Notes under the pieces: model-generated | What the model was told of the DNA's origin: nothing | Databases searched by the model: none | Seen by the model: the letters and a program-made list of their open reading frames with translations, nothing else | Translations under genes and position numbers: made by a program | Shown: in pieces, positions 12,971-22,400 of the stretch | Position numbering within the stretch: position 1 is the first letter of the stretch | How the letters are laid out: every line of letters starts with the position of its first letter | NCBI GenBank assembly: GCA_002794775.1 | Contig: NBAY01000006.1 | Span: 1,240,001-1,304,000 of the forward strand | Origin: Porodaedalea pini | Taxonomy: Eukaryota > Basidiomycota > Agaricomycetes > Hymenochaetales > Hymenochaetaceae | Reading direction: 5' to 3' | Length of the DNA stretch: 64,000 nucleotides

Positions 12971-14028
12971 TGCGAGTCGACGACCTCTTCGTCATTCTCT
13001 CCTTCCTCCACATAGTCCTCCACCGTCGACCTCCGAGTGTCTACGACTTCCTCGAAGGCCGATTCCTTCATCGCGCCGAGCTCGTCCGCAAGGATACGGC
13101 GTTCGCCTGGTGCCATTAGTTCCAGCATGCGCTGGATGATCGGCTTCCCCTGCGGGCACTTGTCCTTGAAATGGCCCAGCCCGCCGCAGATCCAGCACGC
13201 GCGTCGTCGTTGCGCCTCGTTCATGGAGACGTCCATCGGTTGTCCCGCGCCTCCGAAAGTGACGCCGGTCACGTCGCGTCTGTCGACGTGAGGGGCCGCT
13301 ACCTGACGGCGAGCCGGGGGTCCTTGTTGTTGCTGCGGGCGAGGCTGGGGTATAAATGGGCGGCCTCGTTGGATTGCGCGGATCTGTTGCTCGCCACGAT
13401 CGATCTCGATAGCCTTGTTCTTCCAGTCCTCGTATTTCGTCGGGACCGGCGTCGATCTCAGGACTCCACGCACTACTTCGATGTTCATCGCGCGTTTGAG
13501 ACGATCACAGATGATACCGTCGTCCTTCAGTTCCGCACGCTTGATGATGACGTCGAGCTGCTGGAAGAACTTGTCTGCGGTGAGGTCCTTCTGAACCTTC
13601 TCCCGGAATTCCTTTAGCGCCGCCTCCTTGCGATTCGGGTCATCAAACGAGGCGTCGAGTCGTTCCTGGAATCTTTCCCAGCTGTCGGTGAAGGTAACGA
13701 TCCCCGACGTTGTCGACTCCTCGACGTAGTTTTGCGCCCACGTTGCCGCATTACCACCCTTCAGGTAGGAGAGAGCTACATAGATCTTGCTCTCCGACGT
13801 AGGGTATCGGTTCGGGTTCGCGGATACAAAAAGAAGGACTTCACGTCTGAAGTCGAGGTAGTCGTCGCCACCAGTGAATTCACGTGGTCGGGCGACATCT
13901 ATGTTGAGGGTCGGGGGGTTAGCGGCCGCGACCGGTGCTGGGGCGTTGTTCACCTGATGGGCGAAGGCATTCGCAACGATGGCCGCGATCTGCGCCATTT
14001 GCTGTGGGCTGAAACCTTCTGTTGACAT
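12946..14028 (-). CDS. Gyp-C Gag (360 aa from first AUG)
   Basis: Intact frame. The N-terminus is Gln/Ala-rich, followed by a capsid-like helical region (DDYLDFRREVLLF, LTADKFFQQLDV), a basic Gln/Pro linker and a CCHC knuckle, CWICGGLGHFKDKC, near the C-terminus. The acidic tail ends at TAG 12946-12948. It is about 90% identical by eye to Gyp-D Gag. A -1 frameshift heptamer precedes the stop. The frame is also open and conserved upstream of this ATG (see findings), so the true N-terminus may be longer. Confidence 0.9.
   Translation of the reverse strand: MSTEGFSPQQMAQIAAIVANAFAHQVNNAPAPVAAANPPTLNIDVARPREFTGGDDYLDFRREVLLFVSANPNRYPTSESKIYVALSYLKGGNAATWAQNYVEESTTSGIVTFTDSWERFQERLDASFDDPNRKEAALKEFREKVQKDLTADKFFQQLDVIIKRAELKDDGIICDRLKRAMNIEVVRGVLRSTPVPTKYEDWKNKAIEIDRGEQQIRAIQRGRPFIPQPRPQQQQGPPARRQVAAPHVDRRDVTGVTFGGAGQPMDVSMNEAQRRRACWICGGLGHFKDKCPQGKPIIQRMLELMAPGERRILADELGAMKESAFEEVVDTRRSTVEDYVEEGENDEEVVDSQGFASGQA
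12964..12970 (-). other. -1 ribosomal frameshift heptamer of Gyp-C (GGGTTTT)
   Basis: On the minus strand, G GGT TTT in the gag frame, 16 nt before the gag stop. It is followed by a short hairpin (GGTCAG paired with CTGACC). Identical in position to Gyp-D. Pol is in the -1 frame. Confidence 0.75.
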
Positions 14029-14726
14029 CGCAGGTTCGGGTGCAGGTGTCGAAGGTTCTGGAGGAGTCGGCGGTGAGGGGTCTCTGTTGGTTTCGCGGTA
14101 AGGACCTGGGGTCGGTGGTAGGTTGACCGTAGACGTTGACGGTGCAGGTGACGACGGAGCGGCTGGGGGCCACCTTGCTCTCCTTCCTCGTTTGTCTGAT
14201 GAATACCAGCTGCATCGGATTTCACTCCACCAGATGTCGTGAGTGACGCCGCTATTATTGGTCGCGACGTAGCCTGGTCGGTCTGGATCCCAACGGGCTG
14301 AAGCAGGAAGGGCCCGTTGCTGTTCGTCGGTGAGATCTATCTTGACGTTGGTGGAGGGACAGGGATCGGTTGTGCGTTCGATCCGGGGTTACGCCAACGT
14401 TGAGCGGGTTCGTCAGCGAAGTTGATGACCAAACGGAAGGAGGCGGCCGAGATCACAATCGACAACGATGTCGACGACTGTACACGGTGTGTTACCCACG
14501 TCCAGGTTAGATGGTTCCTCCACCAGAGGGAGAGGCGGAGAGCCAGGGTCGGGAAGAGTCGGTTGATATATTTTCGTGATACACGAACGTCCAAAAACGT
14601 CCGGGCAGGGTTGAGGGTTGTCGTTTAGGGGGTTTACACGTCAAGTCCGTCGAGGGGAGCGCTCCTCTAGACTGAGTGAAGGCGAGTCGACAGCGACGAC
14701 GTACGCTGGGGATGAGCCTGGGTGCG

Positions 14727-14737
14727 GTTCTGCTTTT
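14727..14737 (-). other. Self-priming primer-binding site of Gyp-C
   Basis: One nucleotide inside the 5' LTR. On the minus strand it reads AAAAGCAGAAC, the exact reverse complement of GTTCTGCTTTT in the LTR (14937-14947), about 30 nt after a TATAAG box. Same arrangement as Gyp-D. Confidence 0.75.
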
Positions 14738-14738
14738 A

Positions 14739-15175
14739 TGTTAGGCGGGAATCCGGGAGACGACTCGGACTGGGCAGGCCTCGGCTGACTGTTGTCTGGG
14801 ACGTGCTATACTCGAGCAGGGACTCGGGACACGCTGTACTCAGACTAGGTCGTCGCGGAGGTAAGAGGATTAATACAATGTACTCTACTACAGGAGGGGG
14901 ACGCGGTCTCACCTAGGTCGTCGCGGAGGTAAGAGGAAAAGCAGAACGGGTGTTCGTTTGCAATTCCTCTTCCTTATAAACGCAGCGCCTGTGGGACCGT
15001 ATTATCTAAGTACTGTATAGTTTATGTAATTAGGAATGGAACGAATGAAGGTCGCGTGAAAGGAGTGTGGGAATGATTGTGTAAGATGGGTAAATATAAT
15101 GAAAAGGACGAATATAATAAAGGAAATGGTAAAAGGGAAAATAAAGGAAAGGAAGTGAAAGTTCAGGTTCTAACA
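14739..15175 (-). repeat. 5' LTR of Gyp-C (437 bp)
   Basis: Matches the 8883-9319 copy along its whole length. It holds the promoter (TATAAGG on the minus strand) and the predicted RNA start at about 14947. Confidence 0.96.
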
Positions 15176-15180
15176 GAAAT

Positions 15181-15797
15181 GCTTCTACAACAGGACAAAG
15201 GGAGAATCCATTGAGTATAAACCTGGGGATAAAGTCATGCTCGAAGGAACTCACTTAAAGACAGACCGTCCTATGAAGAAGCTGGGAGATAAACACTATG
15301 GGCCTTTCATCGTTGAAAAGAAAATCGGCACGTCAGCATACAGGCTTAAACTTCCATGTACATGGAAGAAAGTCTATCTGGTTTTCAATGAAGTGCTCCT
15401 CTCCCCATACCATGAGCCACAGTATACGTCGCAAAAGCGAGATCCTCCACCCCCACCCGAGATCATTGATGATGTGCCGGAATATGAGGTCAAAAAGGTT
15501 GTCGACTCCAAACTAGTGTGAGGGAAGCTCAAATACCTCGTACATTGGAAAGGGTATCCGAATGAAGAACGCACCTGGGAGCCAATTGAGAATTTGACGA
15601 ACTCTCAAAAGGCCATTGATGAATTTCATAAATCGACTCCCAGTGCTCCTCGCACCCTCAACACCTTAGAGATGTCACAACTGAAGTTCTGACCCGTATT
15701 TGAGATGATGGAGCCTGAGACACAGGAAGGAGTGGCACAGTGGTGGGCCAGTAAGTTCCAGGGTAGGGAACAGGAGCGATCGGGATGCTCGCCTTAA
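15181..15797 (+). pseudogene. Gyp-B pol, part 2 (integrase C-terminus and chromodomain)
   Basis: Continues the frame broken at 8882. It carries GDKVMLEG, the GPF motif (HYGPFIVEKK) and FNEVLLSP, then the chromodomain KLKYLVHWKGY ... TWEPIENL. TGA codons replace the Arg of DSRLHRGKL and of LRPLF seen in Gyp-D. Chromodomains steer chromovirus integration to methylated-histone chromatin (family knowledge). It ends at TAA 15795-15797, just before a purine tract and the 3' LTR. Confidence 0.9.
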
Positions 15798-15809
15798 AGG
15801 AGAGGGTCA

Positions 15810-16255
15810 TGTCATGGACACTTTTTAATTATTTTATTCTCTTATCATTTTCCCGTATCTTATCTTATCATATCTTATCCACTCATTACTAATCACAATT
15901 ATTTCGGCTTACTCATATCTATTATGCCCCTTTCCCATACTTTCATTATTCACTGACTGATACCATGATGCTATTGTTCTACCAAGTTCCACAATGTTCT
16001 TTCATCTATCTTTATGTAGTAGCTAATTCCCTGGTCCGTGCGCAGCCTCTGTAGGGTATATAAGTAGGTAGTCCTCCTGTACGTATCCCTTAGTTTCAAC
16101 CTGGTCAATTCTACCTGGCTACATCCAGAAGCTGCCCCCTACCTCTGTGCTGTGTCAGCTCCCCTGGCTCACTGCTCTCTCCCTCTTTCCTCTTCCTCTG
16201 ACTGAGTTCCGCACGACCCGGTTACCTTTTGCATACCTGTAGTCTGTCACTGACA
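15810..16255 (+). repeat. 3' LTR of Gyp-B (446 bp)
   Basis: Pairs with 2975-3420. About 18 differences by eye, all but one C/T or G/A. Several are reciprocal TG/CA pairs that point to an ancestral CG. Confidence 0.93.
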
Positions 16256-16260
16256 GCAAG

Positions 16261-17233
16261 GTGCTGCATCTTCAGGTTTCCTTCTACTACAGAACAATGT
16301 CAGAGAGAGTCATAGGAGAGCTGTGTGAGGATGAGGTGTCCTTCAGGAGTATAACCATTGAAAAGCAAATCTTTGCAGTCATTGATGAAACTAATCAACC
16401 AGTCATCAAGAAATGGTGAGAGGAAAACATTATAGGGATTGTTGGGTTGGGCCCTAAATCAGCTACAGAGGGACATGTTGTAGGACAGACAAAATTACTA
16501 ATCCTGTCTGTTTTGGATCAACTGCTGCATAAGATGAATCCACCAGCTAGGGTTGTTAGAATAAACATCAACATCCCATCAGAATTCTCTGCTAATACTG
16601 TCTCTAGCCCGCATCCAGGAACTGCACAAGGTGAATTTCACTTTGGAGGATTCAAATGAAGAGCATTTGACCCAAATGTACCCAAACGGGTCCCAGCAAA
16701 TAAAACAGAATGGGACTCAGACTATTTGTTTTCTCTCAATCTCAAAATGACTTGTAATAGAACAGCTCCCATGGGTAATTGTCTGACAGTAATAGATTCT
16801 GGAACTCCCTTCATCATGGTGCCATACAATGTTATGCACAACTATGTGATGGCAATAGATCAGGGCTGGAGATGCATATTTCACTAGGATGACAAGGTCA
16901 AGGCATGCTACATTTCAAAAGATGACTTTGACAAGCTGAAAGATGTGGTATTCAACTTTTCTGGAGCTGATGTTGTGTTTCCACCTCAAGCACAGATTAT
17001 ACCATCTAATGTATTTAAACAGTGGAACCCAAATGCAAAAGATGGATACTTTTATTCTATTTTCCATATGTTCTCTTATCATTATTGGATTATCATCATG
17101 GGTTTATGCTGGAGTGAGTAATGCTGGTTTCTGTTTGCAAAGGCACTGACTAATTTTGTGTCTAGTAAGTCATTACTACCTCATTATAGATGCGTCTGAA
17201 TCAAATAAGCTTGGAATTGTGGAGATTGAAGGG
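16261..17233 (+). pseudogene. A1 aspartic protease, part 2 (second lobe)
   Basis: Resumes the frame of part 1. It includes NIIGIVGLGP (the family's DGILGLG strand), GEFHFGGF and the second catalytic motif VIDSGTPFIMVP, then C-lobe strands up to IIIMG. In-frame TGA codons occur near 16417 and 16657, and a TAG near 16885. A probable intron (GTGAGT 17112 to TTATAG 17189) joins to NASESNKLGIVEIEG, the family's C-terminal strand. That strand is cut by Gyp-D at 17234 after its AAGGG target. Both catalytic Asp motifs survive, but the stops make the gene dead. Confidence 0.83.
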
Positions 17234-17656
17234 TGTCAGGACTCGAACTTTCCCTTTTCCTTATTTCCCCTTTTCCTTTTTCGTTTCTGTTAATTGCTCC
17301 TTTTCATTATCCTTAATCATCTTTCCAATCACTTCCCACACTCCCTCTACACGACCTTCATTCGTTCCATTCCCACTCGTTATGTAATGTTAGGTAATAT
17401 AGTCTCACAGTCGTCGCTATATGAGGTCTCAGGAATCGCATGAACTCCTTGTTCTGCTTTTCCTCGTACCTCCGCGTCGACCTAGGTGAGACTCGTCCCC
17501 CTTGTATTAGTCTAGTCTTGTATTAATCCTCGTACCTCCGCGTCGACCTAGCCTGAGTAAGCGTGTCCCGAGTTTACGCTCGAGTATAGCACGTCCCAGA
17601 CGACAGTCAGCCGAGGCCTGCCCAGTCCGAGTCGTCTCCCGGACTCCCGCCTAACA
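17234..17656 (+). repeat. 5' LTR of Gyp-D (423 bp)
   Basis: TGTCAGG...CCTAACA. U3 is C/T-rich and carries TATATGA at 17418-17424. The predicted R start is 17451. A 25-nt block beginning TCCTCGTACC occurs twice (17461 and 17527), a feature shared by every LTR of this family in the window. Confidence 0.97.
17418..17424 (+). promoter_or_regulatory. TATA box of Gyp-D LTR promoter
   Basis: TATATGA lies 33 to 27 nt upstream of 17451, the first base of the segment complementary to the primer-binding site. TATAAG or TATATA occupies the same place in the other LTRs, which supports initiation at that base. Confidence 0.65.
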
Positions 17657-17657
17657 T

Positions 17658-17668
17658 AAAAGCAGAAC
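17658..17668 (+). other. Self-priming primer-binding site of Gyp-D
   Basis: AAAAGCAGAAC starts one nucleotide after the 5' LTR. It is the perfect 11-nt reverse complement of GTTCTGCTTTT at 17451-17461 in the LTR. In Tf1/sushi elements the first 11 nt of the RNA fold back onto the primer-binding site and are cleaved to prime minus-strand DNA; no tRNA match is needed. Confidence 0.78.
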
Positions 17669-18360
17669 CCCACCCAGGCTCATCCCCAGCGTACGTCGTC
17701 GCTGTCGACTCGCCTTCACTCGATCTAGAGGAGCGCTCCCCTCGACGGATTTGACGTGTAAACCCCCTGAACGACAACCCTCAACCCTGCCCGGACGTTT
17801 TCGGACGTTCGTGTATTACGTAAATATATCAACCGACATCTCCCGACCCTGGCTCTACGAATTAGCCTCTGGTGGAGCACGCACCTAACGTGGACGTGGG
17901 TAACCAGACGAGTCCAAACTTCGACGACAATCTCGTTTGTAATCTCACTCGGATCCTACCGTCTCGTCATCAACTTCGCTGACGAACCCGCTCAACGTTG
18001 GCGTAACCCCGGATCGAACACGCAACCGATCCCTGTCCCACCGCCAACGTCAAGATAGATCTCACTGACGAACAGCGACGGGCCCTTCCTGCCTCAGCCC
18101 GTTGGGATCCAGATCGACCAGGCTACGTCGCGACCAATAACAGCGGCGTCACTCACGACATCTGGTGGAGTGAAATCCGACACGGCTGGTATTCGTCAGA
18201 CGAACGAGGAAGGAGAGCAAGGTGGCCTCCAGCTACCCCATCGTCACCTGCACCGTCAACATCTACGGTTAACCTACCACCGACTCCGGGTCCTTACCGA
18301 GAGACCAACAGAGATCCCTCACCGCCAACCCCCCCGGAACCTTCAACACCCGAACCCGCG
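17669..18360 (+). other. Gyp-D leader with conserved AUG-less open frames
   Basis: No ATG occurs from the predicted RNA start (17451) to the gag ATG (18361). Frame 2 is open 17771-18055. The gag frame is open 18007-18360 and encodes a WWSEIR ... WYSSD stretch, then a Pro/Ser/Thr-rich segment running into Gag. Differences from Gyp-C in the gag frame are mostly at third codon positions. How it would be translated is unknown. Confidence 0.6.
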
Positions 18361-19440
18361 ATGTCAGCAGAAGGTTTCAGCCAACAGCAAATGGCGCAGA
18401 TCGCGGCCATCGTTGCGAATGCCTTCGCCCATCAGGCGAATAACGCCCCAGCACAGGTCGCGGCCGCTAACCCCCCAACCCCCAACATAGACGTCGCCCG
18501 ACCACGTGAATTCACTGGTGGCGACGATTACCTTGACTTCAGACGTGAAGTCCTTCTTTTCGTGTCCGCAAACCCAAACCGATACCCTACGTCGGAGAGT
18601 AAGATCTACGTAGCTCTCTCCTACCTGAAGGGTGGTAATGCGGCAACGTGGGCGCAAAACTACGTCGAGGAGTCGACAACGGCGGGAATCGTTACCTTCA
18701 CGGACAGCTGGGAAAGATTCCAGGAACGACTCGACGCCTCGTTCGACGATCCGAACCGAAAGGAAGCTGCGCTGAAGGATTTCCGGGAGAAGGTTCAGAA
18801 GGACCTCACAGCGGATAAGTTCTTCCAACAACTTGACGTCGTCATCAAGCGGGCGGAACTGAAAGACGACAGCGTTATCTGCGACCGCCTCAAGCGAGCA
18901 ATGAACATCGAGGTAGTCCGCGGCGTGCTGAGGTCGACGCCCGTACCGACAACGTATGAGGCGTGGAAGAACAAGGCTATCGAGATCGATCGCGGAGAAC
19001 AGCAGATCCGCGCGATTCAACGAGGCCGCCCGTTCATACCGCAACCTCGCCAACAACAACCGGCACCCCCCGCTCGGCGCCAAGTTGCAACCCCGCACGT
19101 CGACAAACGCGACGCGACCGGCGTCACGTTCGGAGGTATCGGACAACCAATGGACGTCTCTATGAACGAGGCACGTCGCAGAAGAGCTTGCTGGATCTGT
19201 GGTCAGGAAGGCCACTTCAAGGACAGGTGCCCGCAGGGGAAACCGATTATCCAGCGCATGCTGGAACTGATGGCCCCTGGCGAACGCCGCATCCTCGCAG
19301 ACGAGCTCGGAGCGATGAAGGAGTCAGCCTTCGAGGAAGTCGTAGACACTCGAAGGTCGACGGTGGAGGACTATGTGGAGGAAGGAGAGAATGACGAAGA
19401 GGTCGTTGACTCACAGGGTTTTGCGAGTGGTCAGGCGTAG
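18361..19440 (+). CDS. Gyp-D Gag (359 aa from first AUG)
   Basis: Structural protein that packages element RNA in cytoplasmic particles. Residues about 1-55 are Gln/Ala-rich. About 56-230 is a capsid-type helical domain (FRREVLLF, TWAQNYVEE, LTADKFFQQL). A basic Pro/Gln linker follows, then a CCHC knuckle CWICGQEGHFKDRC near residues 279-292, and an acidic tail. It ends TAG 19438-19440. The start chosen is the first ATG of the predicted transcript, but conservation of the upstream frame suggests an N-terminal extension. Pol overlaps in the -1 frame. Confidence 0.92.
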   Translation: MSAEGFSQQQMAQIAAIVANAFAHQANNAPAQVAAANPPTPNIDVARPREFTGGDDYLDFRREVLLFVSANPNRYPTSESKIYVALSYLKGGNAATWAQNYVEESTTAGIVTFTDSWERFQERLDASFDDPNRKEAALKDFREKVQKDLTADKFFQQLDVVIKRAELKDDSVICDRLKRAMNIEVVRGVLRSTPVPTTYEAWKNKAIEIDRGEQQIRAIQRGRPFIPQPRQQQPAPPARRQVATPHVDKRDATGVTFGGIGQPMDVSMNEARRRRACWICGQEGHFKDRCPQGKPIIQRMLELMAPGERRILADELGAMKESAFEEVVDTRRSTVEDYVEEGENDEEVVDSQGFASGQA

Positions 19441-22400
19441 CCATCGGGGCGACTGACCGGGAAGAACAAGGGACTTTGAATCCGGACTCGTTAAAATATA
19501 ACCAACCGTCTGTACAACACGTAGATGCGAACGACGTCGATGGTTTTCCGGAGTATGAAGTCCCCACCGGTGTGAAAAGAAGTGAAGGGTACGAGCAGTT
19601 GTTCATGAGAGGAACTGGCGGACGCCAGCTGGACCTTCTCCTGAACGTCGGACACAGTGTGAAAGGTGAAGTGAGGGAGGTAGACGCTCACGCACTCGTG
19701 GACTCGGGATGTACAGGATCGTGCATCGACGTGAGGTTCGTCGAACGGTATGGGCTAGAGACGAAGCGGTATATCCGACCCCTTGCGGTGCTCAATGCCG
19801 ACGGCACGCACAACGAAGCTGGGTTGATCGAGGAATACGTTGACGTTGAACTCACGATCGGTCATCATAAGGAACAGATCGTCCTGGCGGTAACCTCGTT
19901 GGCGTCTTCTAACATCTTCCTGGGGTACGACTGGCTTCGACGACACAATCCAGAGGTCAACTGGAAGACGGGGACACTCGACTTTACTCGCTGTCCAGGT
20001 GAATGTGTGGTAGAGAAGGACAACGAGGAAGGTATGCGGAGGGTGTGGAGAGCAGCAGAGGAGACGAGGAGGGTGAGAGAGGTGCGAATGGACAAGGAAT
20101 CCTGGCCCGCATACCTCAACGACTACGCCGACGTCTTTAGCGAAAAAGGCTTCGAAAAGCTACCGGAACACCGACCGTGGGACCACGTCATCGACTTGAA
20201 GCCCGATTTCAAACCAAGTGACTGCAAAATCTACCCGCTCACGCCAACAGAGCAGCAGTCACTCAAGGACTTCCTCGATGAAAACTTGAAGTCGGGTCGC
20301 ATTCGACGGTCGATATCGCCCATGGCGTCGCCCTTCTTCTTCATTAAGAAGGCCGACAAATCGCTACGCCCGATCCAGGATTACCATAAGCTCAATGACG
20401 GTACGATCAAGAACAAGTATCCCCTCCCTCTCATTGACGAACTCGTCGACAAGGTCAAGAAAGCGAAGTACATCACTAAACTTGACCTTCGCTGGGGGTA
20501 CTACAATATCCGGATCCGCGAGGGTGACGAATGGAAAGCAGCGTTTCGCACAAACATGGGCCTCTTCGAACCGACGGTCATGTTCTTTGGTCTCTGCAAC
20601 GCCCCGGCAACGTTCCAGGCTTTTGTCAATCACATCTTCAAGGAACTGATTTACGCTAACCTGATCATCGTATACCTCGACGACATATTGATCCTCTCGG
20701 AGACCATTGAGGAACATATAGACACGTCGAGGCGCGTCTTTCAGATCCTGCGAGAGAATGGCCTGTACCTGAAGCCGGAGAAGTGCGAATTTGACGCCAA
20801 GGTCGTCAAATACCTCGGCCACATCATCGGTAATGGCGAGATCAAGGCTGACCCAGCAAAGACGGAGGCGATTGCGAACTGGCCGGTCCCACGAAACCTG
20901 AAACAGCTACAACAATTCCTCGGCATGGGTAACTGGCTACGACGGTTCATCAAGGACTACAGTAAGGTGGTCCATCCGCTGACGTCGTTAACAGGCAAGA
21001 AGGACTGGGTATGGGAGACCGAACAGCAGGAAGCGTTCGAGGAGCTGAGACGACGTCTCTGCTCACCTCCAGTCCTAGCCATCGCCAACGACGAGGGTCC
21101 TTTCCGCGTAGAAGCGGACTCGTCAAACTTTGCGCTCGGCGGTGTGTTGTTGCAAAAACAGGAAGGGAAGTGGAGGGTGATTGCCTATAGGTCAGAAGCA
21201 CTCCTACCCGCTGAACGAAACTACGAGATCTACGACAAGGAGATGCTCGCGATCGTTTCGGCGCTCAAGGAATGGCGACAATACCTCCTCGGCGCTCGCC
21301 ACACGATCGAAATCTGGTCCGACCACGCTAACCTCACCTACTTCAGGTCAGCGCAGAAGCTGAGCTACCGTCAAGCCCGCTGGCGAACCGAACTCGAAGA
21401 GTTTGACTTCCACCTCGAACACAAGTCGGGGAAGACGATGGGCAAGGCGGACCTATTATCGCGCAAGGCAGGTTACGACAAGGGCCAGGATGACAACGAC
21501 GGCATCGTCTTCATCAAGGAAAAGTGGTTGAATCGTGGGATAGTGAGGACGTCGCGGGATGAAGTGTTGGAACGAGTGGGTGAAGCGCAGAGGGCGCAAG
21601 ATGAGTCGGAAAGGCCGACGAATATGGTAGAAGTCGACGGGTTGTGGCGAATGAAAGGCAAGGTGTACGTGCCGTCGACGATGAAGGAAGCGGTGTTGAG
21701 GGAGTGCCACGACTCGACCCTGGCAGGACATCCGGGATCGTCGAAGACGGTCGAACTGGTACGTCGAGACTTCTGGTGGGCGTCGATGTTCTCCGATGTC
21801 CGAGCATACGTCCGAGGATGTGACCGCTGCCAACGAACGAAGGCTCTGAGGGCATCAAGGTCGAGGCCACTTCATCCAAACGCGGTCCCTGAAGGTCCCT
21901 GGGAAATTGTCACGGTCGACCTCATCGGAGAACTCCCGGACTCCAAGGGGCACAACGCAATCTGCGTTTTCGTCGATAGGTTCTCGAAACAGATGCACGC
22001 GATCCCGACGACGACAAAATTGTCAGCGGAAGGCATGGCTCAACTGTACCGCGACCACGTCTTCCGTCTCCATGGCTTGCCAAAAAAGATCATCCATGAC
22101 CGAGGCACACAGTTTGACGCATCAATGATGAGGGAGCTGTACAAACTCCTACACATCGAAGGCAACCCGTCGACGGCGTATCACCCGCAAACGGACGGTC
22201 AGACGGAACGCGTCAACCAAGAGCTCGAACAGTACCTCCGCCTCTTCGTTGACCATCGACAGTCAGACTGGAAGGACTGGCTCCCTCTCGCAGAATTCGC
22301 CTACAACAACCGAGAACATTCGGCGACAAAGATGTCACCCTTCTACGCGAACACTGGACGTCACCCTAGGAGCTTCGACGCCGTACGAACTTCCTCTACC

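Larger units (their letters stand above)
8883..15175 (-). mobile_element. Gyp-C: nearly intact Ty3/gypsy chromovirus nested in Gyp-B
   Basis: A 6293-bp element on the minus strand, inserted into the integrase region of Gyp-B. Its 437-bp LTRs (8883-9319 and 14739-15175) look identical base for base, and the 5-bp target duplication GAAAT is perfect (8878-8882, 15176-15180). Gag is intact. Pol is open over its whole length except for one TGA. Identical LTRs mean very recent insertion. Removing the element and one GAAAT restores the Gyp-B reading frame exactly (ETMK into CFYNRT). Confidence 0.97.
2975..16255 (+). mobile_element. Gyp-B: full-length but decayed Ty3/gypsy chromovirus
   Basis: Bounded by 446-bp LTRs (2975-3420, 15810-16255) and a perfect 5-bp target duplication GCAAG (2970-2974, 16256-16260). 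The interior is leader, gag with a zinc knuckle, then pol with protease, RT, RNase H, integrase and chromodomain. It is interrupted by Gyp-C between 8883 and 15175. It belongs to the same broad clade as Gyp-D but is a distinct family, since LTRs and Gag differ widely. Numerous in-frame TGA codons make it dead. The LTRs differ at about 18 positions by eye, nearly all transitions. Confidence 0.95.
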
